DNA from: Arthrobacter sp. Y-9
GTDB taxonomy: Bacteria > Actinomycetota > Actinomycetes > Actinomycetales > Micrococcaceae
Assembly (NCBI RefSeq): GCF_029690065.1
Contig: NZ_CP121463.1
Location: forward strand, 2,108,001 to 2,172,000
Direction: 5' to 3'
Length of the DNA stretch: 64,000 nucleotides
Within the stretch, counting starts at the first letter, position 1. Every line of letters begins with the position of its first letter. Both the position numbers and the translations under genes were made by a program. Positions 17,541-28,257 of this stretch are shown here, piece after piece. Below the pieces are notes generated by a model that worked only from the letters and a program-made list of their open reading frames with translations, made no database searches and was not told the origin of the DNA.

Positions 17541-17685
17541 GAAGGAGATTCTTCCAGATCAGCTCGGCGGTCCTGGTCCCACGGGCCGCACCCGGCGGCC
17601 TTCCGCCGAGCCCGGAGGATCGCCGTCGAAATGCCACCACGCTCTCGGTTGAGCCTGCCGGAAGACACTGAGTAAAGTCGGCTCC

Positions 17686-18612
17686 ATGACTGCAGAGCGT
17701 GATCGTCCCAACCCCACCGTTCCGGACTTCCAGGAGACCGGGCGGAAGGCCACCCAGGAACTGCTGAAGCTGCTGGAACTGGACGACTTCAACGGCATCC
17801 GGACGGACGAGGACATCTTCGTCGGGCCGGTGCACGAGCAGCCCCGCAGCCGCGTGTTCGGCGGTCAGGTCCTGGCGCAGTCCCTCATGGCGGCCGGCCG
17901 CACGGTCGATCCGGAGCGCGCTGTCCACTCGATGCACGGGTACTTCCTCCGGGCCGGTGATTCCCAGGAGCCCATCACGTTCGGGGTTCAGCGCCTGCGG
18001 GACGGTCGCTCCTTCTCCGCCCGCCGCGTGCACGCGTATCAGGGGGGTGTGCCGATCCTCTCGATGATCGCGTCCTTCCAGACTGAGGACGAAGGAGTTG
18101 ACCACTTCGAGCCGATGCCCGAGGGCATGCCGGATCCCGAGTCCCTCCCGTCCACCGCTGATCTGCTGGCCGGAATCGACCATCCGGTGGCGCGATACTG
18201 GGCCTTCGAGCGCGCCTTCGACATCCGGCACATCGACGCCCCGCTCTACCTGAGTGCCGACCCGCACGCCGGAAGCCGGAATGCGGTGTGGATGAAGACC
18301 TTCGACAAGCTGCCGGACGATCCCGCGCTGCACCGTGCCGCTCTCGCCTATGCGAGCGACTACACGCTGCTCGAACCGATCCTGCGCAGGCACTCCCTGG
18401 CCTGGAGCAAGCCGGGGATGAGCGTCGCCAGCCTGGACCACGCCATGTGGTGGCACCGCCCGGTCCGCGCCGACGAATGGCTCCTCTACGTGCAGGACTC
18501 CCCCAGCGCCCAGAACTCCCGCGGCCTGGCGCAAGGCAGGATCTACGACCGGAACGGCGTCCTCGTCGCATCGGTCGCCCAGGAGGGCATGGTCCGCGTC
18601 CCCGAGCTGTAG
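17686..18612 (+). CDS. tesB: acyl-CoA thioesterase II
   Basis: A 308-aa double-hotdog thioesterase. Aligning to the E. coli TesB triad (Asp204, Thr228, Gln278) by spacing gives Asp225 (ASDYTLLEP), Ser249 (SLDHAMWWH) and Gln299 (VAQEGMVR). The threonine is therefore a serine here. It hydrolyses medium- to long-chain acyl-CoAs. ATG 17686 lies seven bases after TAAAGT (17673-17678), the same box and spacing as the 16955 gene on the other strand. It converges on ettA across a strong terminator. Confidence 0.92.
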   Translation: MTAERDRPNPTVPDFQETGRKATQELLKLLELDDFNGIRTDEDIFVGPVHEQPRSRVFGGQVLAQSLMAAGRTVDPERAVHSMHGYFLRAGDSQEPITFGVQRLRDGRSFSARRVHAYQGGVPILSMIASFQTEDEGVDHFEPMPEGMPDPESLPSTADLLAGIDHPVARYWAFERAFDIRHIDAPLYLSADPHAGSRNAVWMKTFDKLPDDPALHRAALAYASDYTLLEPILRRHSLAWSKPGMSVASLDHAMWWHRPVRADEWLLYVQDSPSAQNSRGLAQGRIYDRNGVLVASVAQEGMVRVPEL

Positions 18613-18647
18613 GGCACGGGACCCGTTCTGCCTGGTCTCACCTCAGA

Positions 18648-18699
18648 AACGGCAAGGGCCGACGACGGCGGTCTCCCGCTGTCGTCGGCCCTTGCCGTT
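18648..18699. terminator. bidirectional terminator between tesB and ettA
   Basis: A perfect 19-bp stem (18648-18666 with 18681-18699), extendable inward by about four pairs and containing GACGAC/GTCGTC. It serves convergent genes. Confidence 0.8.
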
Positions 18700-18745
18700 G
18701 CGCTGTCTCGTGGTCAGCGGCGCCGACCTGTCCGGCCTGTCGCGA

Positions 18746-20428
<1,683 letters not shown>

Positions 20429-20554
20429 GACCTTAAATCTAGTGCGTGGGCGCACCGAAGTCCTATTCGTTCCTCGAACCGCCCCGCGCCGGCATCGCGG
20501 CCGGCTCGCCGCCGGCCCGCCGCGTCACCGCCCGAAAGACCCTGACTGCTGAGT

Positions 20555-21094
20555 TCAGGTGCCCGTTCGAGGAGAGCCCCGGTCGCCGACGAAGCACTTG
20601 CCGTTGCTCAGCGTCGGCAGCACAGCGGTGCTGACCGCTCCATCCCGGAGGTAGACGAACACGCAGTTCTTGGGGGCCACCACTGCCGCGCCGACCACGG
20701 AGTCCGCTTCCAGCCCGGTCGGGGTGACCGAGTTGCTGACCTCCACCGCCACGCCCGGACCGACCGCCGCCTGCAGGGCCTTGCGGACCGCGTCCGTGGA
20801 CGGCTTGGAGACTCCCTTGAGGCTCTTCTCCACGGAAGCCTGGACCTTCCGCCGCGCTTGCTCGGCAGGGTTCGGCGTGGCGGCGGAGCCCGCGCCCGTC
20901 GTCGTCGCCGAGGAGTCCGGCGCCACCGGTCCAGGGGCCGGGGAACCGCACGCGCTCAGGAGGAGACCCAGGCTGACGGCTCCGGCCGCCAGGAGGCGGC
21001 GCGAACCACCGCGCCGCACGTCGGACCCTGACCTCGCACGGTGAAGTGCGGGCTCGCGGACGGACGTTTGCGGGGCGGGGGCGGAGGGCTTCAT
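20555..21094 (-). CDS. putative lipoprotein of unknown function
   Basis: A 179-aa exported protein. A basic n-region, hydrophobic stretch and lipobox LLLSAC (Cys49) mark a lipoprotein signal; a GTG start at 21019 would give a more usual length with Cys24. A Pro/Ser/Thr/Ala-rich linker follows. The C-terminal domain (NCVFVYLRDGAVSTAVLPTL...GKCFVG) has two cysteines likely to form a disulphide. It resembles uncharacterised actinobacterial lipoproteins (possibly DUF6993). No operon partner. Confidence 0.6.
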   Translation of the reverse strand: MKPSAPAPQTSVREPALHRARSGSDVRRGGSRRLLAAGAVSLGLLLSACGSPAPGPVAPDSSATTTGAGSAATPNPAEQARRKVQASVEKSLKGVSKPSTDAVRKALQAAVGPGVAVEVSNSVTPTGLEADSVVGAAVVAPKNCVFVYLRDGAVSTAVLPTLSNGKCFVGDRGSPRTGT

Positions 21095-21176
21095 CAGGCG
21101 TTATTGTGCCATGCCGCCCCGTCAGGATGCCGGGACCCCGCCTCCCCTGGCCCGGATACCCCCTCAGCCGGAGCGC

Positions 21177-21752
21177 TCAGGCCGCCTCCGAAAAGCGGCC
21201 GGTCTCGCCGTCATCGTGCACCACACCGAGGGGTCCGTCCTTCTGCCCCTCGCCGTCGTCGCCGCGTGGCGCGTCGGCCGGCCGATCGTCCAGGAACTCG
21301 CCCGTGTCCGGATCCACGCGCCGCCCCTCGACCAGGAGCACTTCCTCGCGTGCCGCCTGAGTTCCGGCCTCGGGCTCGCGGCTCGCAGGCTGCTGCGCGA
21401 CGCTCCGCTGATAGTTCGCCGTCCCCCAGCTGAGGTCGTGGCCGATGCTCTCCGCATCGATCTGCGCGACGTTGTAGATCCTGCCGTCGCGTTCCCATTG
21501 CCGGAGCTTCAGGCGGCCCATGACCACCACACGCTGGCCCTTTTTGACGCTGCCCGCGATGTTCCCCGCCAACTGGCGATAGGCCTGGACCGTGAACCAG
21601 TTGGTGTCCCCGTCCACCCACTGCTGGGTGGCCCTGTCGTAGTGACGGTCCGTGGAGCCCAGGCGGAAGTTCGCCGTGTTGACGCCGCCGTTGGTGGTCC
21701 CGGGCCGGACGTCCCCGGCCACGAAACCCCGCACCGTGATGATGTCTGCCAT
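21177..21752 (-). CDS. single-stranded DNA-binding protein paralogue
   Basis: A 191-aa protein with an N-terminal OB fold (MADIITVRGFVAGDVRP...NFRLGSTDRHYDR...WFTVQAYRQLAGNIAGSVKKGQRVVVMGRLKLRQWERDG). ATG 21752 has a GAAAGG ribosome site. The C-terminus is hydrophilic and ends GRFSEAA, lacking the acidic DDDIPF-type tip by which the essential SSB recruits replication proteins. This is therefore probably the accessory SSB (SsbB type) linked to uptake or recombination rather than the replicative one. It is monocistronic, near tRNA-Arg. Confidence 0.85.
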   Translation of the reverse strand: MADIITVRGFVAGDVRPGTTNGGVNTANFRLGSTDRHYDRATQQWVDGDTNWFTVQAYRQLAGNIAGSVKKGQRVVVMGRLKLRQWERDGRIYNVAQIDAESIGHDLSWGTANYQRSVAQQPASREPEAGTQAAREEVLLVEGRRVDPDTGEFLDDRPADAPRGDDGEGQKDGPLGVVHDDGETGRFSEAA

Positions 21753-21903
21753 GGTCGTTCCTTTCTCGTGCTGAATCGATGACTCCAGCCTGGGCCAGGG
21801 CGCCCCGCGCCGGACCGGCAAATCCCCGTATGTGGACACCTCGCGCAACTGGCCCTCCACAACTTCGGGGTAGACTCGATGGGCCGCCGGGTTACCCCGG
21901 CCG

Positions 21904-21979
21904 GCCCCTGTAGCTCAGTGGATAGAGCAGCGGCCTTCTAATCCGACGGTCGGGGGTTCGACTCCCTCCAGGGGCACCA
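21904..21979 (+). tRNA. tRNA-Arg (anticodon TCT)
   Basis: A 76-nt cloverleaf including encoded CCA: acceptor GCCCCTG/CAGGGGC, discriminator A, anticodon loop CTTCTAA giving TCT, T-loop TTCGACT. TAGACT at 21871-21876 is a plausible -10 box. Confidence 0.95.
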
Positions 21980-21984
21980 GCCCG

Positions 21985-22021
21985 AATGCCCGGGCCTCCT
22001 TTCACCGGAGGCCCGGGCATT
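21985..22021 (+). terminator. terminator of tRNA-Arg
   Basis: A perfect 15-bp stem (21985-21999, 22007-22021) followed by TTCG. Confidence 0.8.
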
Positions 22022-22159
22022 TCGCGTTCCGCACCTGATGCGCCCTCCCTTCTTGCACAGGGCCACCTACGACACCAGAAATCGCGCCATTTCCTCATTT
22101 CCTGCCCGAATTCGGGCAGATTTTTGCCACTCGGCTCCGAATGGGGCAATACTCCCTGT

Positions 22160-22420
22160 ATGCCTGACCACGACCTCATCCGCCGGATCGCCGGTTCCAC
22201 GGGCCTGCCCGAGTCCGTCGCGGCCCGGGTGATCGAGGACGTCCTCGCCGTGCACTCCGAGACGGTCGACAGCTACGTCCGGCGCCGTCACGCGGAACTC
22301 CAGATCCACGGCACCCGTAATACCGAGGCTTTCGAACTCATCGCGGCCGAACTCAAGGACCGCCCCTTCGCGGCGCCCGACCTCTCGGTCCGGCAACTGC
22401 GCCGCATGATCTACGGCTGA
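22160..22420 (+). CDS. 86-aa protein of unknown function
   Basis: A small, mostly helical protein (MPDHDLIRRIAGSTGLPESV...RQLRRMIYG). ATG 22160 follows AATACT (22148-22153) by six bases, so the mRNA is probably leaderless. Coding third positions are GC-rich, unlike the AT-richer DNA just upstream. It lies 74 nt before glmS on the same strand and may be co-transcribed. There is no signal peptide, metal site or known motif; the helix-rich form and basic C-terminus could suit nucleic-acid or protein binding, but that is only a guess. Confidence 0.6.
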   Translation: MPDHDLIRRIAGSTGLPESVAARVIEDVLAVHSETVDSYVRRRHAELQIHGTRNTEAFELIAAELKDRPFAAPDLSVRQLRRMIYG

Positions 22421-22494
22421 ACCGGCACCACCAGGCTCGCCACGCAGCACCCTGTAAACCCCCTACACCCCCTCGCCCCCCAGGAGACTCCCCC

Positions 22495-24315
22495 ATGTGC
22501 GGAATCGTCGGATACATCGGCCACCAGCCGGCCGCGCCCATCCTCATCGAAGGCCTGACCCGCCTCGAGTACCGCGGCTACGACTCGGCGGGGATCGCCG
22601 TCGTCGGCAGCAAGGGCACGACGACGGTCCGCCAGGTCGGCCGTGTGCGCCAGCTCGAGGCGGCACTCCCCAAGCGGCTGGCCGGCAAGGCGGGCATCGG
22701 CCACACCCGCTGGGCGACCCACGGCCCCGCCGTCGAGGAGAACGCACACCCGCACCGGAGCCAGGACGGCCGGATCAGCGTGGTCCACAACGGCATCATC
22801 GACAACGCCGCAGGCCTGCGAGCGCAGCTCACGGACGCCGGCGTGACCTTCACGAGCGAGACCGACACCGAGGTGATCGCGCATCTGGTCGCACGGTCCG
22901 CCGCGACGACCCTCGAAGAGGCGGTGCTCGACGCCCTCGGCAAGATCACCGGCACTTACGCGCTGGCCGTGCTCGACGAGCAGCATCCGGACCGCATCGT
23001 CCTGGCCCGGAGCGGCTCCCCGCTCATCATCGGGATCGGGGACAAGGAGATGCTCGTGGCCAGCGACGTGGCCGCTCTCGTCCGCCACACCAACCAGGTG
23101 GTGCACCTGGAGGACGGCGAACTCGCCACCGTCACGGCCACCGGATTCAGGACCTTCGACCGTGGCAACAGTCCCACCAGCCGGGAGCCCGTGGAGATCA
23201 GCGTGGCCGCCGAGGACCTGGAACTGAGCGGGTACCAGCACTACATGCTCAAGGAGATCCACGAGCAGCCCGACGCGGCGGCCATGGTCCTGCGCGGACG
23301 CCTGGATGAGCGCTTCGCGACGGCCCGCCTGGACGGCCTCGGCCTGGACCCGAGGGAACTGCGCGGCTTCCGCCGGGTGAAGATCCTGGGCTGCGGCTCC
23401 GCGTACTACGTCGGCCAGCTGGGCGCCCAGCTGATCGAGGACCTGGCCCGCATCCCCGCGGACGCCGAGGCCGCGTCCGAGTTCCGCTACCGTCAGCCGA
23501 TCATCGAACCGGACACGCTGTACGTGGTGGTCAGCCAGAGCGGCGAGACCGCGGACACCGCCTTCGCCGTCGAAGAGATCAAGCGCAAGGGCGGGCGCGT
23601 GATCGGCGTCGTCAACGTGGTCGGCTCCACGATCGCCCGGACCGTGCACGGCGGCATCTATCTGCACGCCGGGCCGGAGATCTCGGTGGCATCCACCAAG
23701 GCGCTCACCAACATGGCCCTCGCGTTCGCCCTCCTCGCCCTGCACCTGGGCCGTCTCCACGACCTCTCGCATGCCGAGGGCGAGCGCATCCTGCGCGGCC
23801 TGCAGCGCATCCCGGAGCAGGTGAAGGCGATCCTCGACGACGCCGACCAGGTGACCGCGCTCGCTCAGGAGATCGCGAAGGCACGCAGCGTGTTCTACAT
23901 CGGCCGGGTGCGCGGCTTCCCGGTGGCGCGGGAGGGCGCGCAGAAGCTCAAGGAGATCAGCTACATCCACGCGGAGGCGTACCAGACGAGCGAACTCAAG
24001 CACGGCCCTCTGGCCCTCATCGACGAGCAGATGCCGACCATCGCGGTGATCCCGGATGACATGCTGACCGACCGCAATGTCGCCGCGGCCGAGCAGGTCC
24101 TCGCCCGTAAGGGGCCTCTCGTGGCGATCACCCACGAGTCCGTCGAGCTCGGGCATCTGAAGGCGCAGAAGATCGTCGTTCCGAAGAATGAGCCGGAGCT
24201 GGATCCGATCCTCCTCACGATCCCGACGCAGCTGCTCGCCTATCAGGTGGCGGTGCTTCTGGGTCATGATGTGGACAAGCCGAGGAACCTCGCCAAGTCC
24301 GTCACCGTCGAGTGA
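22495..24315 (+). CDS. glmS: glutamine-fructose-6-phosphate aminotransferase (isomerizing)
   Basis: A 606-aa enzyme making glucosamine 6-phosphate, the entry to cell-wall amino sugars. The N-terminal class II glutaminase has nucleophile Cys2 (MCGIVGYIG) and GHTRWATHG. Two SIS sugar-isomerase domains follow (CGSAYYVGQ, SQSGETADT, SVASTKA), and the C-terminus KPRNLAKSVTVE is canonical. ATG 22495 has AGGAG upstream. I see no glmS ribozyme, which is expected since that belongs to Firmicutes. The gene may be part of a unit with the 86-aa gene and the YoaK-type gene. Confidence 0.95.
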   Translation: MCGIVGYIGHQPAAPILIEGLTRLEYRGYDSAGIAVVGSKGTTTVRQVGRVRQLEAALPKRLAGKAGIGHTRWATHGPAVEENAHPHRSQDGRISVVHNGIIDNAAGLRAQLTDAGVTFTSETDTEVIAHLVARSAATTLEEAVLDALGKITGTYALAVLDEQHPDRIVLARSGSPLIIGIGDKEMLVASDVAALVRHTNQVVHLEDGELATVTATGFRTFDRGNSPTSREPVEISVAAEDLELSGYQHYMLKEIHEQPDAAAMVLRGRLDERFATARLDGLGLDPRELRGFRRVKILGCGSAYYVGQLGAQLIEDLARIPADAEAASEFRYRQPIIEPDTLYVVVSQSGETADTAFAVEEIKRKGGRVIGVVNVVGSTIARTVHGGIYLHAGPEISVASTKALTNMALAFALLALHLGRLHDLSHAEGERILRGLQRIPEQVKAILDDADQVTALAQEIAKARSVFYIGRVRGFPVAREGAQKLKEISYIHAEAYQTSELKHGPLALIDEQMPTIAVIPDDMLTDRNVAAAEQVLARKGPLVAITHESVELGHLKAQKIVVPKNEPELDPILLTIPTQLLAYQVAVLLGHDVDKPRNLAKSVTVE

Positions 24316-24366
24316 CCCGGGCGGCCCGGACCGGCCGAGCGATCAACCGAACGATCAGGAGCACCC

Positions 24367-25119
24367 ATGAGCACACCCTGGCGCGACGCGTGGCACACCC
24401 TCAGGCCGCGGCCGGATGACCCCCATGGGCCGCTCGCCCCGATGCTCGTGCTCCTGACCGTGGTGACGGGCCTCGTCGACGCGTTCAGCTACCTCGAGCT
24501 GGGCCGGGTCTTCGTGGCGAACATGACCGGCAACGTCGTGTTCCTGTCGTTCGCGCTGGGCGGGGCGCCGGGCTTCCTCTGGTGGGCGTCGCTCCTGGCG
24601 GTGCTGACGTTCCTGCTCGGGGCGTTCCTCGGCGGCAGGATCGGCGCGACGGCGGGCGGCCACCGTGGCCGGCATCTGTTCGCAGCAGCGGCAACCCAGA
24701 CCGCCCTCCTCCTCGCGGCCTTGATCCTCACGCTCGTCGCCCCCGCGCCGGCGCCCCGGGACTCGTACGACGGCGTCCTGCTGACGGCCCTGATCGTCGT
24801 TCTCGGCATCGCCATGGGCCTCCAGAACGCGACGGCGCGCGGTCTCGGCGTCCCGGATCTCACCACGACGGTTCTGACCATGACCCTCACGGGCATGGGC
24901 GCGGACAGCAGGATCGCGGGCGGCCGGGACGGCCGGATCGGCAGGAGGCTCCTCTCGGTGCTCGCCATGTTCCTGGGAGGCCTGGCAGGAGTGCTCCTCA
25001 TCGAATCCGGGCAGGGCCGCTGGGTCCTGGTCTGCGCCACGTTCCTGCTGGGAGGGGTCACACTGTGGACGGCACGGTCCCGTCGCGCCACCACCGGGTG
25101 GGTGACCAAGCCCGCCTGA
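24367..25119 (+). CDS. YoaK/DUF1275 family membrane protein
   Basis: A 250-aa protein with about six transmembrane helices. The N-terminal motif TGLVDAFSYLELGRVFVANMTGNVVFL is the DUF1275 (YoaK) signature, and GIAMGLQNATARGLGVPDLTTTVLT is its second conserved stretch. Function is unknown in the family. It lies 51 nt after glmS on the same strand and 61 nt before the MFS gene, which has its own promoter. Confidence 0.85.
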   Translation: MSTPWRDAWHTLRPRPDDPHGPLAPMLVLLTVVTGLVDAFSYLELGRVFVANMTGNVVFLSFALGGAPGFLWWASLLAVLTFLLGAFLGGRIGATAGGHRGRHLFAAAATQTALLLAALILTLVAPAPAPRDSYDGVLLTALIVVLGIAMGLQNATARGLGVPDLTTTVLTMTLTGMGADSRIAGGRDGRIGRRLLSVLAMFLGGLAGVLLIESGQGRWVLVCATFLLGGVTLWTARSRRATTGWVTKPA

Positions 25120-25180
25120 ACGCCCTCGGGACGGGCCGGGCTGAACTCCTCGTGACGGACGGCCCGGCTAAGATCGACTG

Positions 25181-26413
25181 GTGCTGAACACCCCCGAACC
25201 GCGGAAGACCCGGCTGCCCTTCGAAGTCTGGGCCCTCGTGGCCGGAGGGTTCACCGTGGCCCTCGGCTACGGCGTGGTGGCGCCGGTCATCCCGCAGTTC
25301 GCGCTGGAGTTCGGGGTCTCGAACTTCGCCGCCTCCGCGATCGTCAGTGCCTTCGCCCTCATGCGGGTGGTCTCCGCCCCCGTGGCGGGCCGGGTGATCG
25401 ACCGTTTCGGCGAACGCCGCACCTACATCACGGGCATCCTGATCGTCGCGCTGTCCACGGGCGCGTCCGCCCTGGCCGTCGACTACGCCCAGTTCCTCGT
25501 GCTCCGAGGGGCCGGTGGCATCGGCTCCGCCCTGTTCACCATCGCGGCGACGGCCCTGCTCATCAAGGTGAGCCCGCCAAACGCACGCGCCCGGGTCGCG
25601 AGCCTGAACGCCGCCGGATTCCTGCTGGGCGGTCTGCTGGGACCCGTGTTCGGCGGTATCGTCACGGCCTTCGGGCTGCGCGCGCCGTTCGTCTTCTACT
25701 TCTTCACCCTGCTGGCGGCGGCCACCGTGGTCGCGATCGCCCTCCGCGGTTCGAGCCACGCGGCGCGGAGCGTGCCCCGGCCCGGGACCGAGGCGCCGGT
25801 GGCGTTCCGCGCCGCACTGGTGATCCCCCAGTACCGTGCCCTGCTCCTGTCGGTGTTCGCCTTCGGCTGGACGTCCTTCGGGGTGCGCGTGTCGGTGATC
25901 CCGATCTTCGTCGTCGTCGGGCTGCACGGCGACCCGGCGACCGCGGCCTGGGTCCTGGCCGCTTATGCGGCAGGCAATGCGGCGCTCATCTTCCCGGCCG
26001 GGCGCTGGGGCGACACCATGGGCCGCAAGCCGTTGCTCGTCTCCGGGCTCCTGCTCATGACCGCGGTCTATCTGCTGGTGCCGGCGGTGCCGATCCTCTG
26101 GGCCACCCTGGCCCTCATGGTGATCGCGGGCATGGGGTCCGCCCTGGTCAATCCGGCGCAGCAGGCCGTGCTCGCGGATGTCCTGGCGCAGCGCCGCGGC
26201 GGCAACGTGGTGGCGGCCTATTCGATGGCGAGCGACCTGGGCGGTGTGCTCGGTCCGCTCATCGCGGGCGCGTTGCTCGACGCCGCGGGCTTCGGCTGGG
26301 CGTTCTCGGTCACCGCCGCGCTGCTCGCCGCCGCCACGCTCACCTGGGCGCTGGTCCCGGACTCACGCAAGCTCCAGTCCGCGGATCCCGTGGACACCGC
26401 TCCCGGTCGCTGA
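25181..26413 (+). CDS. MFS transporter
   Basis: A 410-aa protein with 12 hydrophobic helices. The loop 2-3 motif GRVIDRFGERRTY is the MFS motif A, and the repeat in the second half is GRWGDTMGRKPLL. The relation is to multidrug-type exporters; the substrate is unknown. GTG 25181 follows TAAGAT (25169-25174) by six bases, so the mRNA is leaderless and independent of the YoaK-type gene. Confidence 0.88.
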   Translation: MLNTPEPRKTRLPFEVWALVAGGFTVALGYGVVAPVIPQFALEFGVSNFAASAIVSAFALMRVVSAPVAGRVIDRFGERRTYITGILIVALSTGASALAVDYAQFLVLRGAGGIGSALFTIAATALLIKVSPPNARARVASLNAAGFLLGGLLGPVFGGIVTAFGLRAPFVFYFFTLLAAATVVAIALRGSSHAARSVPRPGTEAPVAFRAALVIPQYRALLLSVFAFGWTSFGVRVSVIPIFVVVGLHGDPATAAWVLAAYAAGNAALIFPAGRWGDTMGRKPLLVSGLLLMTAVYLLVPAVPILWATLALMVIAGMGSALVNPAQQAVLADVLAQRRGGNVVAAYSMASDLGGVLGPLIAGALLDAAGFGWAFSVTAALLAAATLTWALVPDSRKLQSADPVDTAPGR

Positions 26414-26477
26414 ATCCGGGCACCGGCCCCGATCACTCAACCCAGCCGGACCCTCGCTCCGGGCGTCGTCCCGGACG

Positions 26478-27986
26478 TCAGCCTGCTTTGCGCTTCCGCA
26501 GACGCGGCGCGTTGAACAGGTGATGGGTCTTCCGGTCGGAGTAGATCAGGTGCAGCACCAGCACCACGCCGACCACTATCGCGACTCCCCGGGCCACCGG
26601 CATGCCGAACGGGATCCAGCCGAACACGCTCAGCTGATCGGTCAGGGCGATCAGCACGAAGAACACCGTCAGGTAGTACACCAGGCGAAGCTGCCAGCCC
26701 TCCGCGATCCCGGTCATGCCGAAGAAGACCAGCAACCATACCATGTACCAGGGCTGGATCACCGGGGCGAGCACCACCACGGCGGCGAACGCCCACGCGT
26801 TGTTCCTCAGGATCTCCAGCGTGAAGTCCTGGTCCTTCCGAGGCCAGCGGAAGACGAGCCAGAGCACCACCATGACGGACAGCACCTTGCCGATGGTGAG
26901 GATGACGTCGGTGACGGGGTCGCCGGAACCTCCGAGCAGCTGGACCACGAAACCGACGGCATGACCGACGAGTCCCACCGGGGCGAACCAGATCCAGACC
27001 GCACCTGGCGTCTGGAGGGCGCCCAGCCAGCCGAAGCCCAGCCCGTTCAAGTACCCGACCACCGCCAGCAGGCCCAGGGACATGCCCGCCGTCGCGCCCC
27101 AGCAGAGCAGACGGCGCGGCCAGCGCGCGTCACGACCGGCCCACAGGAGACCCGCGAAGGGCAGGGCCAGGATGGTGATGGGTTTGATGGCGATCGACGC
27201 GGTGATCAGGATGACCCCGCGCACGGCACGGCGGGTCGCGGCGTAGTACAGGCCGGCCACGACGAGCCCCATCATGAGGGAGTCGTTGTGACCGCTCGCG
27301 ACGAAGTTGATCAGGAGCACCGGGTTCAGCACCACGAGCCAGAGCGTGCGCTCCGGGTTGAGGCCGACCAGCGAGGCGATGCGCGGCAGGTAGATGTACA
27401 GCAGGACCACGCCGAGCACCCCGGCGAGCCGGAACAGGAACAGCGCCGGTTCGGGGATCCCGCCGGTGACGAGCACGGTCCCGAACTCGATCCACAGCCA
27501 CAGCGGACCGTACGGCGTCGGGGCTTCGGTCCAGAGGGTGTCGGGACCGAGGTTGAAGTAGTTGCTCAGCGAGGAGATCCCGTTGGTGTACGGATCGAGG
27601 CCCTCCAGCATGAGACGGCCCTGCCCGATGTACGCGTACATGTCCCGGCTGAAGAGCGGCACGGCGAACACCATCGGGGTCACCCAGTACCAGAGCGCCT
27701 TCTTCAGCAGCGGCCGCGTCTCCGGCGTCCATTCGCCCACCTTCTGGCCGAGACGCAGCCAGGCGCGCAGGAGCAGCACCGCGCCGGCGCAGAGCAGGAT
27801 GGTGCACACGACGACGGCGGGCAGCGTGGTGCGCGCGACGATGAAGGGCCAGGTGCGGATCAGGACGCTGCTGGTGCCGGCCAGCCAGCCGACACCGACG
27901 GAACCCAGGGTCATCAGAACGGAACCGAGCAGTCCCTGGCGCAACGCCACCTCGACCCCGCCCCCAGCGGGCTTCGGCGCACTCAT
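26478..27986 (-). CDS. MptB-like polyprenol-phosphomannose-dependent alpha-1,6-mannosyltransferase
   Basis: A 502-aa GT-C glycosyltransferase with about 12 helices. The first extracytoplasmic loop PLFSRDMYAYIGQGRLMLEGLDPYTNG carries the acidic catalytic region of the MptA/MptB family, and GHNDSLMMGLVVAGLYYA and IQPWYMVWLL are other family motifs. Such enzymes extend mannan backbones of lipomannan or similar glycolipids from polyprenol-P-mannose. It is paralogous to 30993-32537 (SRD-YAY-GQGRL--EGLDPYT shared). It is divergent from the GT87 pair. Confidence 0.82.
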   Translation of the reverse strand: MSAPKPAGGGVEVALRQGLLGSVLMTLGSVGVGWLAGTSSVLIRTWPFIVARTTLPAVVVCTILLCAGAVLLLRAWLRLGQKVGEWTPETRPLLKKALWYWVTPMVFAVPLFSRDMYAYIGQGRLMLEGLDPYTNGISSLSNYFNLGPDTLWTEAPTPYGPLWLWIEFGTVLVTGGIPEPALFLFRLAGVLGVVLLYIYLPRIASLVGLNPERTLWLVVLNPVLLINFVASGHNDSLMMGLVVAGLYYAATRRAVRGVILITASIAIKPITILALPFAGLLWAGRDARWPRRLLCWGATAGMSLGLLAVVGYLNGLGFGWLGALQTPGAVWIWFAPVGLVGHAVGFVVQLLGGSGDPVTDVILTIGKVLSVMVVLWLVFRWPRKDQDFTLEILRNNAWAFAAVVVLAPVIQPWYMVWLLVFFGMTGIAEGWQLRLVYYLTVFFVLIALTDQLSVFGWIPFGMPVARGVAIVVGVVLVLHLIYSDRKTHHLFNAPRLRKRKAG

Positions 27987-28257
27987 CTGCAGTCCTGGTT
28001 CCTTCCGACACTCTGAATCTGTGGCACGTGATGGAAGGCACGTGCCCGTCCCGGTGACCGCGTGGCACCCGGGCGGAAGCGGGACCCGGAGGTCACCGCA
28101 CCCCCACCGAGGCTATCCGAGTGTTCTCAGGATCGGCTGGGAAGAGGGTACTGGGATAAAATGTACCGTCTGGGCCTCTGTCTCCGTACCACCACGCCCA
28201 GGCCGAGGCCGCGCGTGTTGGCCGTGGACCCATTCGCTGGCAGACAAGGACAAGCCC
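27987..28257. promoter_or_regulatory. divergent control region of the mannosyltransferase cluster
   Basis: A 271-nt region. GGCACGTG occurs twice in direct orientation (28023-28030, 28037-28044), and an 8-bp inverted repeat CGGTGACC/GGTCACCG spans 28052-28098. GATAAAATG (28155-28163) is a likely -10 region for the plus-strand gene, leaving a leader of about 90 nt. The same GATAAAATG stands before the other MptB-like gene (32640-32648, reverse). Confidence 0.45.

Noticed and set aside
22421-22494. A glmS ribozyme before glmS
   Set aside because: The 74-nt gap is too short and lacks the ribozyme's conserved core.
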